From assembly GCA_036510065.1 (NCBI GenBank), contig DATCEO010000203.1, positions 4,325-68,324 on the forward strand: a stretch of DNA of 64,000 nucleotides. The letters are read 5' to 3'. The notes under the pieces were generated by a model. It was not told the DNA's origin. It did not search any database and saw only the letters and a list, made by a program, of their open reading frames with translations. Source of the DNA: DASUBV01 sp036510065. GTDB taxonomy: Bacteria > Actinomycetota > Actinomycetes > Streptosporangiales > Streptosporangiaceae. Position numbers and translations under genes: made by a program. This document shows, one piece after another, positions 36,038 through 44,130 of this stretch (positions are counted from its first letter, which is position 1; each line of letters begins with the position of its first letter).

Positions 36038-37441
36038 ATGACCAGCGCCATGACGCCGGGAGCGGACTTCCTCGCAGCCACGACGGTCCGCCTGGCCGGC
36101 AGGGGAACCGGCATCGACGCCGCAGACGTTGCCCTCCTGGCCGCTGCCGGCGGCGACGGCGTCCTGTGGCAGCACGAGGGCTTCGGGCTGGCCGGGCGCG
36201 GCGTCGCCTTGCGCATTGAGCTTCCCCGCGGTCTCACCGACACCGCTGCGGTGGCCGGGGTGGCCGCCAGCCTGGCCGCCATCCGGCGCAGCGACGACAT
36301 GGCCGGACCGGGAACCGGGGCCATGGCTCTGGGAGCGCTGCCGTTCGCGCGGGACGCGCCCGGGGTACTCGTCGTCCCTCGCGTGGTGATCGGGCGCTGC
36401 GATGGCGAAGCATGGATCACCACCGTCGCCGGCCGGGGAGGGGCCCCGTCCGCCGCCCGCCTAGCCGAGAGGATGGCCGCTGACGCCCTCGGCGGGTTCA
36501 CTGACTCCCGGCCAGCGCCGAGCCAGTTCACCCTGGCATCGGTAATGGACCATGAGGCCTGGGGCGAGCTGGTGGCCGGCGCCGTCGCTCGCATCGCCGA
36601 CGGAGCGCTGGGCAAGGTCGTCCTGGCCCGCCGGGTCGACGTGACGGCCAATCGCCCGTTCGTCACCTCCGATGTGCTGTCCAGGCTGCTCGCCCTGTAC
36701 CCGACGTGCATGGTTTTCAGGGTCGGTGGCTTCCTCGGCGCTAGCCCCGAGCTGCTGATCGAGCGCCGCGGCGCCCACGTCGCCAGCCATCCCCTGGCCG
36801 GCACCATCGGCCGCAGCGGTGACCTGGCCACCGACGAGGCGCTGATCGCCGGGCTGCTTGCTTCTGCCAAGGAGCGCCGGGAGCACGCCTACGTCATCGA
36901 CGGTCTCCGCCGCACCCTGGGGCCGCTCTGCGACAGCCTGGACGTGCCCGCCAAGCCCACCGTGCTGGAGTTGCGCAACGTGTCCCACCTGGCCACCCGG
37001 CTGAGCGGCCTGCTGACCGCCGTCCCGGACGCACCGGCCCGGCTGTGCGGCAGCCCTGGCGGCCCCGGCCGCGGCGGGAGTCAGTCAGTGCCGTCCGGTT
37101 ACGATCGCCCGCATCCCGGCCTGCGGGTGCCCAGCGCCCTCCAGCTCGTGGCCAAGGTTCACCCCACGCCGGCGGTCGGCGGCACGCCCACCGACGAGGC
37201 GTTGGCCTACATCAGCGAGGTCGAGGGCTTCGACCGCGGCCGGTACGCCGGCCCGGTGGGATGGATGGATTCCCGCGGGGACGGCAGCTGGGCCATCGGG
37301 CTCAGGTCGGCTGACGTGGACGGCGATCACGCCTCGATGTACGCCGGCGTCGGCGTGGTGGCCGGATCCCGTCCCGGCACCGAGCTGGAGGAAACCCAGT
37401 TGAAGCTGCAGGCCCTGCTCGCCGCTCTCGTCCGTCCCTGA
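36038..37441 (+). CDS. Isochorismate synthase (chorismate-binding enzyme)
   Basis: A 467-residue enzyme of the MenF/EntC/DhbC/MbtI family that converts chorismate to isochorismate for menaquinone or salicylate/DHB siderophore synthesis. Conserved segments are VLARRVDVTANRPF, FLGASPELLIERRGAHVASHPLAGTIGRSGD, ELRNVSHLATRLSG, KVHPTPAVGGTPTDEALAYI, and FDRGRYAGPVGWMDSRGDGSWAIGLRSA. Residues about 337-364 hold an extra Gly/Ser/Pro-rich insertion just before the substrate-site HPTPAVGG. AGGGAG precedes ATG 36038; GTG 36032 is an alternative. No other pathway genes are nearby. Confidence 0.92.
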   Translation: MTSAMTPGADFLAATTVRLAGRGTGIDAADVALLAAAGGDGVLWQHEGFGLAGRGVALRIELPRGLTDTAAVAGVAASLAAIRRSDDMAGPGTGAMALGALPFARDAPGVLVVPRVVIGRCDGEAWITTVAGRGGAPSAARLAERMAADALGGFTDSRPAPSQFTLASVMDHEAWGELVAGAVARIADGALGKVVLARRVDVTANRPFVTSDVLSRLLALYPTCMVFRVGGFLGASPELLIERRGAHVASHPLAGTIGRSGDLATDEALIAGLLASAKERREHAYVIDGLRRTLGPLCDSLDVPAKPTVLELRNVSHLATRLSGLLTAVPDAPARLCGSPGGPGRGGSQSVPSGYDRPHPGLRVPSALQLVAKVHPTPAVGGTPTDEALAYISEVEGFDRGRYAGPVGWMDSRGDGSWAIGLRSADVDGDHASMYAGVGVVAGSRPGTELEETQLKLQALLAALVRP

Positions 37442-37580
37442 GGCGCATTGACAGCATGCTGGCGCGGTGCAGGCAATTCACTCATCGGGGGTGATGCCCC
37501 CGCTGAGGATCACCGGTGAACTGCTGGCATATCCAGCGACGCCACCAGGATCGCATTCGCAGTAACCAGGGGAGAGTTCC

Positions 37581-38333
37581 ATGACTGCCGAAACGCCCCT
37601 CTTTGACGCACTCGCTGACCTCAGCGCCGCCGCTGCCTCCGACGGAGTCCGCAGCCTCGAGGCGCGCTGGGTCTTCCCGGGCCAGCTGGAGACCGCGGTG
37701 GCCGGATGGTTCGGGCGGTTCCCGGCCGCGACGGAGTCACGCGAGGACACTTATTTCCTGGATCCGCAGTTGCACGGGCGGTCGGTGAAGGTCCGAGGGG
37801 GCGGCCCCCTGGAAGTTAAGCTGTTCCGCGGGAGCCCGGGAATCCTCGAGGTAGCGGGCCGCGCCCGCGGACGGATGGAGTCCTGGCAGAAGTGGTCCTT
37901 TCCCTCTAGCTCGGTCAGGCAGGACAATGGCAGCCCGGCATGCTGAAGGCCAGTAAACAAGAGACGGCGCATCAGCCGGTTCTCCATGGCCAGCGGGCCG
38001 ATCGTGGCGCTTGCTCCTGGGCTGGACCGCGAGCCGGGCTGCCAGGTGGAACTCACCGAAATCCGCACGGGTGGCCAGGACTGGTGGTCCCTGGGATTCG
38101 AGGCAACTGGCCCCGCCGATCTGCTCCGCAGCGAACTGGAGGCCGCCGCTGAGCTCGTGTTCGCCGAAGACTTGCCCGGTGAACTGGAACTCGGCCCGGT
38201 TGAATCCAGGTCCTGTGCCGAGTGGCTGGACGGCCGACCGCTGACCGCGCCGGCGGCACCTGACGACCCTGCGGGCGGGTCGGCGGTAGGGTCGGGCGGT
38301 GCCGGCGTCGCATTTCGTGGTCCAGTTGCATGA
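37581..38333 (+). pseudogene. CYTH-like domain protein (copy 2, interrupted by one TGA)
   Basis: This is a paralogue of the 16545-17204 gene. It reads VRSLEARWVFPGQLETAVAGWFGRFPAATESREDTYFLDPQ...VKVRGGGPLEVKLFRG...KWSFPSSSVRQDNGSPAC, then TGA (37944-37946), then in the same frame RPVNKRRRISRFSMASGPIVALAPG, ELTEIRTGGQDWWSLGFEA and a stop at 38333. At the TGA the intact copy has Trp (PADWRAVRKRRR), so one base change TGG to TGA explains it. The rest of the frame is open and conserved, which means a recent loss, a sequencing error or readthrough. GGGGAGAG precedes the ATG. Confidence 0.85.
38287..38292 (+). promoter_or_regulatory. -10 element (TAGGGT) for the LigD-type phosphoesterase gene, leaderless
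   Basis: TAGGGT is followed by six bases and GTG 38299. It lies inside the 3' end of the preceding interrupted frame. Confidence 0.5.
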
Positions 38334-38751
38334 CGCCACGACGCTGCATTTCGACCTGCGGATCCGGGTAGGTGATGTGCTGCGCTCCTGGGCCGTGCCC
38401 AAGGGACCCTCGCTGGATCCCGGCGTCCGGCGGCTGGCCGTGCCAGTCGAGGACCACACCATCGCCGCGGGTGACTTCGAGGGCGTCCACGATCAGGCGC
38501 GCGGCAGCGGCGCGGTGATCATCTGGGACGAAGGGCCCGCGGAGATCACCCGCGATGAGCCCGGCCATCTGACGGCCCTCCTGGAGGGCAGCAAGCTGTC
38601 CGGGAAATTCGCCCTGACCCGCACCGGCCAGCGCCGGTGGATCCTGGTGAAGACCCGGGACGAGCACGCACGGCCGGGCTCGGACATCGTGGCCGAGCGG
38701 CCGGCGAGCGTGCGCAGCGGCCGGACGTGGCAGGAGCTGGCCACCGACTAA
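38299..38751 (+). CDS. Stand-alone LigD-type 3'-phosphoesterase domain
   Basis: A 150-residue protein equal to the N-terminal phosphoesterase (PE) domain of bacterial NHEJ ligase D. Motifs are HFVVQLHDATTLHFDLRI, LRSWAVPKGPSL, VPVEDHTIAAGDFEGV, AVIIWDEG, and GKFALTRTGQRRWILVKTRDEHA. PE enzymes heal 3' ends by removing 3' ribonucleotides and phosphates. It has no ligase or polymerase domain attached and no ku gene nearby. The usual E-x-x-Y-G-x-G loop after FEGV is altered (HDQARGSGA), so specificity may differ. Confidence 0.88.
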   Translation: MPASHFVVQLHDATTLHFDLRIRVGDVLRSWAVPKGPSLDPGVRRLAVPVEDHTIAAGDFEGVHDQARGSGAVIIWDEGPAEITRDEPGHLTALLEGSKLSGKFALTRTGQRRWILVKTRDEHARPGSDIVAERPASVRSGRTWQELATD

Positions 38752-38798
38752 CCGATTCCGGCGGACGGGCGGCCCGGTCGCTCCGCGGCGTTACTTGT

Positions 38799-39275
38799 CT
38801 ATCCGGCGTAGGCCTTCTGCAGCGCGGCCACATCAAACTTGGTCATCGTGAGCATGGTCGACATGACCCGGCTGGCCTTGTCCGGGTCCGGGTCGCTCAT
38901 CATCTCGAAGAACACCGACGGGATGACCTGCCAGGACAGGCCGAACTTGTCCTTCACCCAGCCGCAGGCCACTTCCTGGCCGCCCGCCGACAGCCGGCTC
39001 CAGTAGTAGTCCACCTCGTCCTGGTCCGCGCACGGGATCTGGAACGAGACGGCCTCGCTGAAGGTGTACTCCGGGCCGCCGTTCAGGGCGACGAACCCCT
39101 GGCCGTTGAGCTCGAACTCGACCGTCATGACCGTGCCCGCGGCGCCCGGCCCGGTGTCGCCGTAGCGGCTCATCCCGCCGAGCCGGGAGTCCTTGAAGAT
39201 GCTGGTGTAGAAGTTGGCCGCGGCCTCGGCCTCGGTGTCGAACCACAAGCACGTGGTCAGCGCATTGCCGTCCAT
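38799..39275 (-). CDS. VOC/PhnB-type (glyoxalase-fold) protein
   Basis: A 158-residue protein of the 3-demethylubiquinone methyltransferase-like/PhnB family in the vicinal oxygen chelate superfamily. It has TCLWFDTEAEAAANFYTSIFKDSRLGGMSRYG, MTVEFELNGQGFVALNGGPEYTFSEAVSFQIPCADQDEVDYYWSRLSAGGQE and CGWVKDKFGLSWQVIPSVFFEMMSDPD. AAGGAGG lies seven bases before ATG 39275. In bacteria these proteins are of unknown substrate. Confidence 0.9.
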   Translation of the reverse strand: MDGNALTTCLWFDTEAEAAANFYTSIFKDSRLGGMSRYGDTGPGAAGTVMTVEFELNGQGFVALNGGPEYTFSEAVSFQIPCADQDEVDYYWSRLSAGGQEVACGWVKDKFGLSWQVIPSVFFEMMSDPDPDKASRVMSTMLTMTKFDVAALQKAYAG

Positions 39276-39422
39276 CAGTCCTCCTTGCCGGGAACAAGCT
39301 TTTCCGTACTGACGACGCCACGGTGACAGACTCATCGCTGAGTGCCGGCGATGGCGGGTTTGCGTGCGCGGCGCCGAGATGCGGAATGCGCAGATGCGGA
39401 ATAAGGCCCTCCGGGAGGGTTC

Positions 39423-40529
39423 ATGCGGCTGGTGGTTGCGGGCTCGGGGATCGTCGGCGCCGCCTGTGCCTTCGCGGCCAGCGGCCTGGGCGCGGACGTC
39501 ACGCTGATAGATGCCGCGCTGCCGGGCCAGGCCACCGCGGCGGGCGCGGGCATCCTCTGCCCCTGGTCGAGCCGGGCGGACGACCTGGCCTGGTACGACT
39601 TCGCCTGCGCGGCCGCGCGCCAGTACCCCCCGCTGGTGGCCGAGCTCGCCGAGCTCGGCTCGCCCGATGTGTCCTACCGGCAGGTCGGGGCCCTGATCAT
39701 CGCCGGCAGCGACGACGAGCAGCGCCAGGCAGTCCGCCGGATCACCGCCCGGCGGGCCGGTGCGCCGGAGATCGGCGAGGTCCGGGCCGTCAGCGGCGGC
39801 GAGGCGCAGCGCCTGTTCCCGCCGCTGGCGCCGGGCTCGGCGGCGGTCTACCTGGAAGGCGCCGCGCGGGTGGACGGCCGGCGCATGGCGGCCGCCCTGA
39901 TCGGGGCAGCGCGGCGGCGGGGGACCGTGACCAGGACGGGTCAGGCCGCGCTGGCCTGCCGGTCCGGGCGCGCCGTCGGCGTCATCCTGGACGGCGAGCT
40001 CATCGAGGCTGACGCTGTCGTGGCGGCCACGGGCGCCTGGACGACGGCCTTCCTCCGGCCGGCCGGCGTAAGGGTCGCGGTCAGCCCGGAGCGCGGGCAG
40101 ATCGCGCACATCTCCATGGACCCGGCTGACACCAGCCACTGGCCCGTGATCCTGCCCTCGGCAACCGGGCACTACCTGGTGGCCTTCGACGACTCCCGGG
40201 TAGTCGCGGGCGCGACCCGCGAGGCCGGCTCCGGCTTCGACTTCCGGGTGACGCCGAGCGGCCTGGCGGAGGTGCTGGCGCAGGCGCTGGCGGTCGCCCC
40301 CGGCCTCGGCTCGGGGACGTACCTGGAGACCCGGGTGGGGTTCCGCCCGGTCGGCCCCGACCTCCGGCCGCTGCTCGGCCCGGTGCCGGGAACTGACGGG
40401 CTGGTGGTGGCCACGGGCCTCGGCGCGACCGGGCTCACCATGGGCCCGTACGCGGGACTGCTGGCCGCCCGGGCCGCCCTGGGCCTGCCCCTGCCCCTCG
40501 ACCTCGCCCCCTTCAGCCCGCTCCGCTGA
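39423..40529 (+). CDS. FAD-dependent amino-acid oxidase/dehydrogenase (DadA/ThiO-like)
   Basis: A 368-residue flavoenzyme. The N-terminal dinucleotide-binding fold is RLVVAGSGIVGAACAFAASGLGADVTLID (GxGxxGxxxA), followed by AAGAGILCPWSS. The second FAD region is VVAATGAWTTAFLRPAGVRVAVSPERGQIAHI, and the C-terminal FAD motif is FRPVGPDLRPLLGPVPGTDGLVVATGLGATGLTMGPYAG. This is the DAO superfamily, which oxidises glycine or D-amino acids. GGGAGGG precedes the ATG. It is divergent from the PhnB-type gene and convergent with the aldo/keto reductase. Confidence 0.9.
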   Translation: MRLVVAGSGIVGAACAFAASGLGADVTLIDAALPGQATAAGAGILCPWSSRADDLAWYDFACAAARQYPPLVAELAELGSPDVSYRQVGALIIAGSDDEQRQAVRRITARRAGAPEIGEVRAVSGGEAQRLFPPLAPGSAAVYLEGAARVDGRRMAAALIGAARRRGTVTRTGQAALACRSGRAVGVILDGELIEADAVVAATGAWTTAFLRPAGVRVAVSPERGQIAHISMDPADTSHWPVILPSATGHYLVAFDDSRVVAGATREAGSGFDFRVTPSGLAEVLAQALAVAPGLGSGTYLETRVGFRPVGPDLRPLLGPVPGTDGLVVATGLGATGLTMGPYAGLLAARAALGLPLPLDLAPFSPLR

Positions 40530-40552
40530 GCCCGGCGGCCCGTTCACACCGG

Positions 40553-41545
40553 CTACCGGGGCGCGTCGCCCATGCGGTACTCGCGGGTCAGGGCGTCGAG
40601 CTGCCGCTTCAGGTCGTCATCCAGGTGGAACTCGGCGGCCGCCAGACTGTCATCGAGCTGCTCGGGAGAGCTAGCTCCGATGATGGCCGCGGTGACCGCC
40701 GGGTTCGCCAGCACCCAGGCCACCGAGAGGGTGACCAGGCTCACCCTGGCCGCCTTGGCCAGCTCGCCCAGCGTCTCGACCGTGGCGAACTCGCGATCGT
40801 GCCAGTAGCGCTCCTGGTACATCTTCCCGGCCGTGCCGAGGGTGAAGCGGCCGCCCTCGGGAGGCGGCTCGGTGGCGGAGTGCTTACCGGACAGCAGCCC
40901 GCCCGCGATCGGATTATAGGGAATAACGCCCACGCCTTCCTCGCCGCAGAACGGCAGCATCTCCCGCTCGATCTGGCGGAAGAGGAGGTTATAGCGGGGC
41001 TGCACAGAGTCGAGGCGGGCGAGCCCGAGGGTCTCGCTGCGGCCGATGGCCCGGACCAGCTGATAGGTCAGGAAGTTGGAGCAGCCGATGTAGCGGACCT
41101 TGCCCTGGTGGACGAGGTTGTCCAGGGCGCTGAGCGTCTCGTCGATCGGCGTCTCGCGGTCATACCCGTGCAGCTGGTAGAGGTCGATGTAGTCGGTCTG
41201 CAGCCGGCGCAGCGAGGCTTCGACGGCGGCCATGATGTGCTTGCGGGAGTTGCCGGCGTCAAACGGCGCCGGGCCGGTCGGGACGAAGCACTTGGTGGCC
41301 ACGACGAAGCGGTCCCGCCGCCCGCGCAGCCAGCGCCCGAGGATCTCCTCGGTGATTCCCCGGGTCGACAGGTCCCCGCCCAGCGGGTAGGCGTCAGAGG
41401 TGTCGATGAAGTCGATGCCGCCGTCGGCCGCCCGCTCGAGAATGGCGACCGCGGTCGCCTCGTCGCGCTGCAGTCCGAACGTCATCGTGCCCAGGCAGAG
41501 CCTGGAGACCTGAAGGCCGGTCCGGCCGAGTCGTCTGTGATCCAC
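40553..41545 (-). CDS. Aldo/keto reductase 1
   Basis: A 330-residue NADPH-dependent TIM-barrel reductase. The catalytic tetrad is visible: Asp in FIDTSDAY, Tyr four residues later, Lys in VVATKCF, and His in YQLHGYD. The NADP site motif near the end is AIIGASSPEQLDDSL. GTG 41545 is chosen because the family begins there and a TAACGT -10 (41553-41558 on this strand) lies seven bases upstream. The ORF could extend past this but that stretch is non-homologous. Substrate unknown. Confidence 0.9.
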   Translation of the reverse strand: MDHRRLGRTGLQVSRLCLGTMTFGLQRDEATAVAILERAADGGIDFIDTSDAYPLGGDLSTRGITEEILGRWLRGRRDRFVVATKCFVPTGPAPFDAGNSRKHIMAAVEASLRRLQTDYIDLYQLHGYDRETPIDETLSALDNLVHQGKVRYIGCSNFLTYQLVRAIGRSETLGLARLDSVQPRYNLLFRQIEREMLPFCGEEGVGVIPYNPIAGGLLSGKHSATEPPPEGGRFTLGTAGKMYQERYWHDREFATVETLGELAKAARVSLVTLSVAWVLANPAVTAAIIGASSPEQLDDSLAAAEFHLDDDLKRQLDALTREYRMGDAPR

Positions 41546-41636
41546 CCTCCGCACGTTACCGGTTCGGCCGGCCGGGCCGGCGCGCTGCCCGTCGACGGCG
41601 GCTGGACCGCTCGCTGAGACCGGTGGGACAGTCGGC

Positions 41637-43970
41637 TCAGCGCACCCGGACGGCGACCAGGCAGGCGTCGTCGCTGGTGTCGGAGCTGGCCTGGCTGAGC
41701 AGGTCATCGGCGAAGCGGCCGATGTCGCCGTCGGCCGCTTGGGCTCTGCACAGCAGCGATTCGAGGGAGACGTCGATGGCCTCGTCGCGGCGCTCGATGA
41801 GGCCGTCGGTGTAGAGCACCAGGGCGTCGCCGGTCTGCAGGGCCGTGGTGACTTCCTGATAAGAGGCGCCGGGATCGGCGCCGAGCAGGATTCCGTCCGG
41901 GAGAGCAAGCTCCCGCGCCACCCCGCCGCGCACGAGGACGGGCGGCAGGTGGCCGGCCCGGGCCCAGCGCAGGACGCGGCGCTGCGGATCGTAGAGCCCG
42001 CACACGGCGGTGCCGATGATGCCGTCGGTGAGATGGCAGGCAATGTTGTTCAGCCAGCCCAGCAGGGCTCCGGGTCCCGCGCCGGTGATGGCCAGGCCGC
42101 GCAGGCAGTTACGCAGGGCCACCATCCCGGTGACCGCGTCCATGCCATGGCCCGCGATGTCGCCGACCGTCAGCAGTATCTGCTGGCTGGGCAGCAGCAC
42201 CGTGTCGTACCAGTCGCCGCTGACCAGGCTGCCGGGGCCGGCCGGCCGGTACCGGGCCGCGATCTCCAGGCCCGGGGTTTCCACCGGGTGAGCCGACTGG
42301 GGCGTGATGGCCTGCTGCAGCCGCAGGGCCAGGCGGCGGTCCTCCTCGGCGCGCTCCTCGGTGTCGGCCAGCCGGTCCCGGGTAGCCGCGAAGGCCACCT
42401 GCGTGTGGTAGTCGGCCGACACGTCCTGATAGGCACCGCGTACGGCGACCAGGGTGCCGGCCGAATCGGTCACGGGCTCGGCGAACGCGCGCAGCTGCCG
42501 CACGCTCTGGTCGTCGGCGCGGATGATGCGGAACGCGGCGGCGGTCTCCCGCTTGTCCGCCAGCAGCGCATGCCGGAACCGCTCCACTTCCGGGACGTCG
42601 TCGGACGGGACGTGCGCGTCCAGCTCGGCGACGGAGATCGGCGCGCCGTGCCGCTGACCGAACAACGCGAACATCGGCTCGGTCCAGACCACGTCCTTGG
42701 TGAGCAGGTTCTCCTCCCAGCCGCCGATCCGGCCCAGCCGCTGGGCCTGCTGGAGCAGGGCGGTCAGCCGCTCGATCTCAGCCGCGTGCCGCCAGGCCAT
42801 GACGACGCCGCCGTAGAGGGGGCCGATGCGGACGTCCATCACCGGGGCCACCAGCGCGTCGCCGACGGCCGTGCTGAGGACCGCTCCGGAGATGTTCTGC
42901 GGCTCACCTGACGTCAGCACCTGAACGGCGCGGTCGAACAGGCCGCCGGGCAGCGCGGCCGCGGGGTAGACCTCCAGCAGCGACGCCCCGGCCAGGCCGG
43001 CCGCCCGCCGCCCGGCCGGGTCGATGAAGCTGTCGCTGAGGTAGCGGATGCGGAAGTCGGTCACCTGCCCGGCGTCGTCCCGGATGGCGTGGGCGAACAA
43101 GGCCGAGCCGGGCAGGCTGTCCAGCAGCCCGAACGCCCAGGACGCGCGACGATCAGCGGCCAGGTCGCTGTCCTCCAGCCGGGCCTGCAGGGCACTGGCG
43201 CAGACGTCGGCCAGGGCGGTGAGCTGCCGGCGCAGCGGGCCGGGGAAGTCGGCGAGCGGCCCGGGCCAGCAGATCTCCATGGCGCCCAGCGCCGCTCCGG
43301 TGCCGAGCAGCGGGAGCACCGCGCGGGCCCCCCGGGGCCAGCGTCCCATCGCGGGCGCGGTCTCGCCGCCGGGCCGTCCGGCCGGCCACCAGGCCTCTTG
43401 CCCGCGGTGAGCGGCCCGCTGCGCGGCCGTGTCCATGTCCGGGTGAATGCGGCGCCAGCGGCTGGCCTCCGTGGGCCCGAAGCCGGCCTGCCCGGCCAGT
43501 TCCAGGCCCGCGTCGGGCTCGGTCAGCCACAGCGCTACCGCGGCTGCGCCCGCCGGGACCAGGGCCTCCTCCAGGACGGCGGCCGCCAGCTGGTCGCCGT
43601 CGTCGGCCAGCTCCATGGCCGCGCCGGCCAGCGCGGTCCCGGCCGGGCCGGGGGGGCCGGTGCCGTTCGCCGGGATGGGCCCGGCGGCGTCCGGCGCGGG
43701 CGCCCCGGCCGCCGCGGCCGCCTCGGGCGGCAGCTGACCGGTGATCTGGGCGGCGAGCTCCGTGACGCTCGTCCTGGACCCCTGGGACAGCGCCGCGAGC
43801 TGGGCCCGGGCCTCAGCCGCCGAGCAGCCCAGCCGCTCCATCAGCACGCCCCGGGCGAGATCGATGACGGCGCGGGCGGCGGCCTGCGACCTCATCACGT
43901 CGAGCTCGCGCCGTTGCCGCGCGATCAGCGCGCTCAGCCGGCAGAACTCTCCGCTGCTGGCTGCTGTCAC
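41637..43970 (-). CDS. ANTAR-GAF-PAS-SpoIIE (PP2C) protein phosphatase
   Basis: A 777-residue regulator. Residues 1-75 resemble an ANTAR RNA-binding domain (ALIARQRRELDVMRSQAAARAVIDLARGVLMERLGCSAAEARAQLAALSQGSRTSVTELAAQI). A GAF-like domain follows (LTEPDAGLELAGQAGFGP...GALMEICWPGPLADF region), then two PAS-like domains (SVAELDAHVPSDDVPEVERFRHALLADKRETAAAFRII). The C-terminal PP2C/SpoIIE phosphatase has SGDWYDTVLLPSQQILLTVGDIAGHGMDA and DALVLYTDGLIERRDEAIDVSL, with the metal-binding aspartates. Substrates in this family are phosphorylated anti-anti-sigma factors. It is divergent from the poly-HAMP kinase. Confidence 0.92.
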   Translation of the reverse strand: MTAASSGEFCRLSALIARQRRELDVMRSQAAARAVIDLARGVLMERLGCSAAEARAQLAALSQGSRTSVTELAAQITGQLPPEAAAAAGAPAPDAAGPIPANGTGPPGPAGTALAGAAMELADDGDQLAAAVLEEALVPAGAAAVALWLTEPDAGLELAGQAGFGPTEASRWRRIHPDMDTAAQRAAHRGQEAWWPAGRPGGETAPAMGRWPRGARAVLPLLGTGAALGAMEICWPGPLADFPGPLRRQLTALADVCASALQARLEDSDLAADRRASWAFGLLDSLPGSALFAHAIRDDAGQVTDFRIRYLSDSFIDPAGRRAAGLAGASLLEVYPAAALPGGLFDRAVQVLTSGEPQNISGAVLSTAVGDALVAPVMDVRIGPLYGGVVMAWRHAAEIERLTALLQQAQRLGRIGGWEENLLTKDVVWTEPMFALFGQRHGAPISVAELDAHVPSDDVPEVERFRHALLADKRETAAAFRIIRADDQSVRQLRAFAEPVTDSAGTLVAVRGAYQDVSADYHTQVAFAATRDRLADTEERAEEDRRLALRLQQAITPQSAHPVETPGLEIAARYRPAGPGSLVSGDWYDTVLLPSQQILLTVGDIAGHGMDAVTGMVALRNCLRGLAITGAGPGALLGWLNNIACHLTDGIIGTAVCGLYDPQRRVLRWARAGHLPPVLVRGGVARELALPDGILLGADPGASYQEVTTALQTGDALVLYTDGLIERRDEAIDVSLESLLCRAQAADGDIGRFADDLLSQASSDTSDDACLVAVRVR

Positions 43971-44130
43971 GATAACTGGCCCTTCCCGGGACCGACTCAG
44001 GGGCCGGAATCCCACGTTACCGGCCACGGCCCGGGCCCAACGGCTATTTTTGCCAGCATTGACGGGCGTGGCAGTATCGGTCTGTCGCGCAACCCAGAGA
44101 CCGGCGGCGCGGGCCGACGCGGCCAGCCCC

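Noticed and set aside
38799..40547. Extension of the PhnB-type frame to 40547
   Set aside because: It would run antisense through the FAD oxidase; a strong ribosome site fixes the start at 39275.
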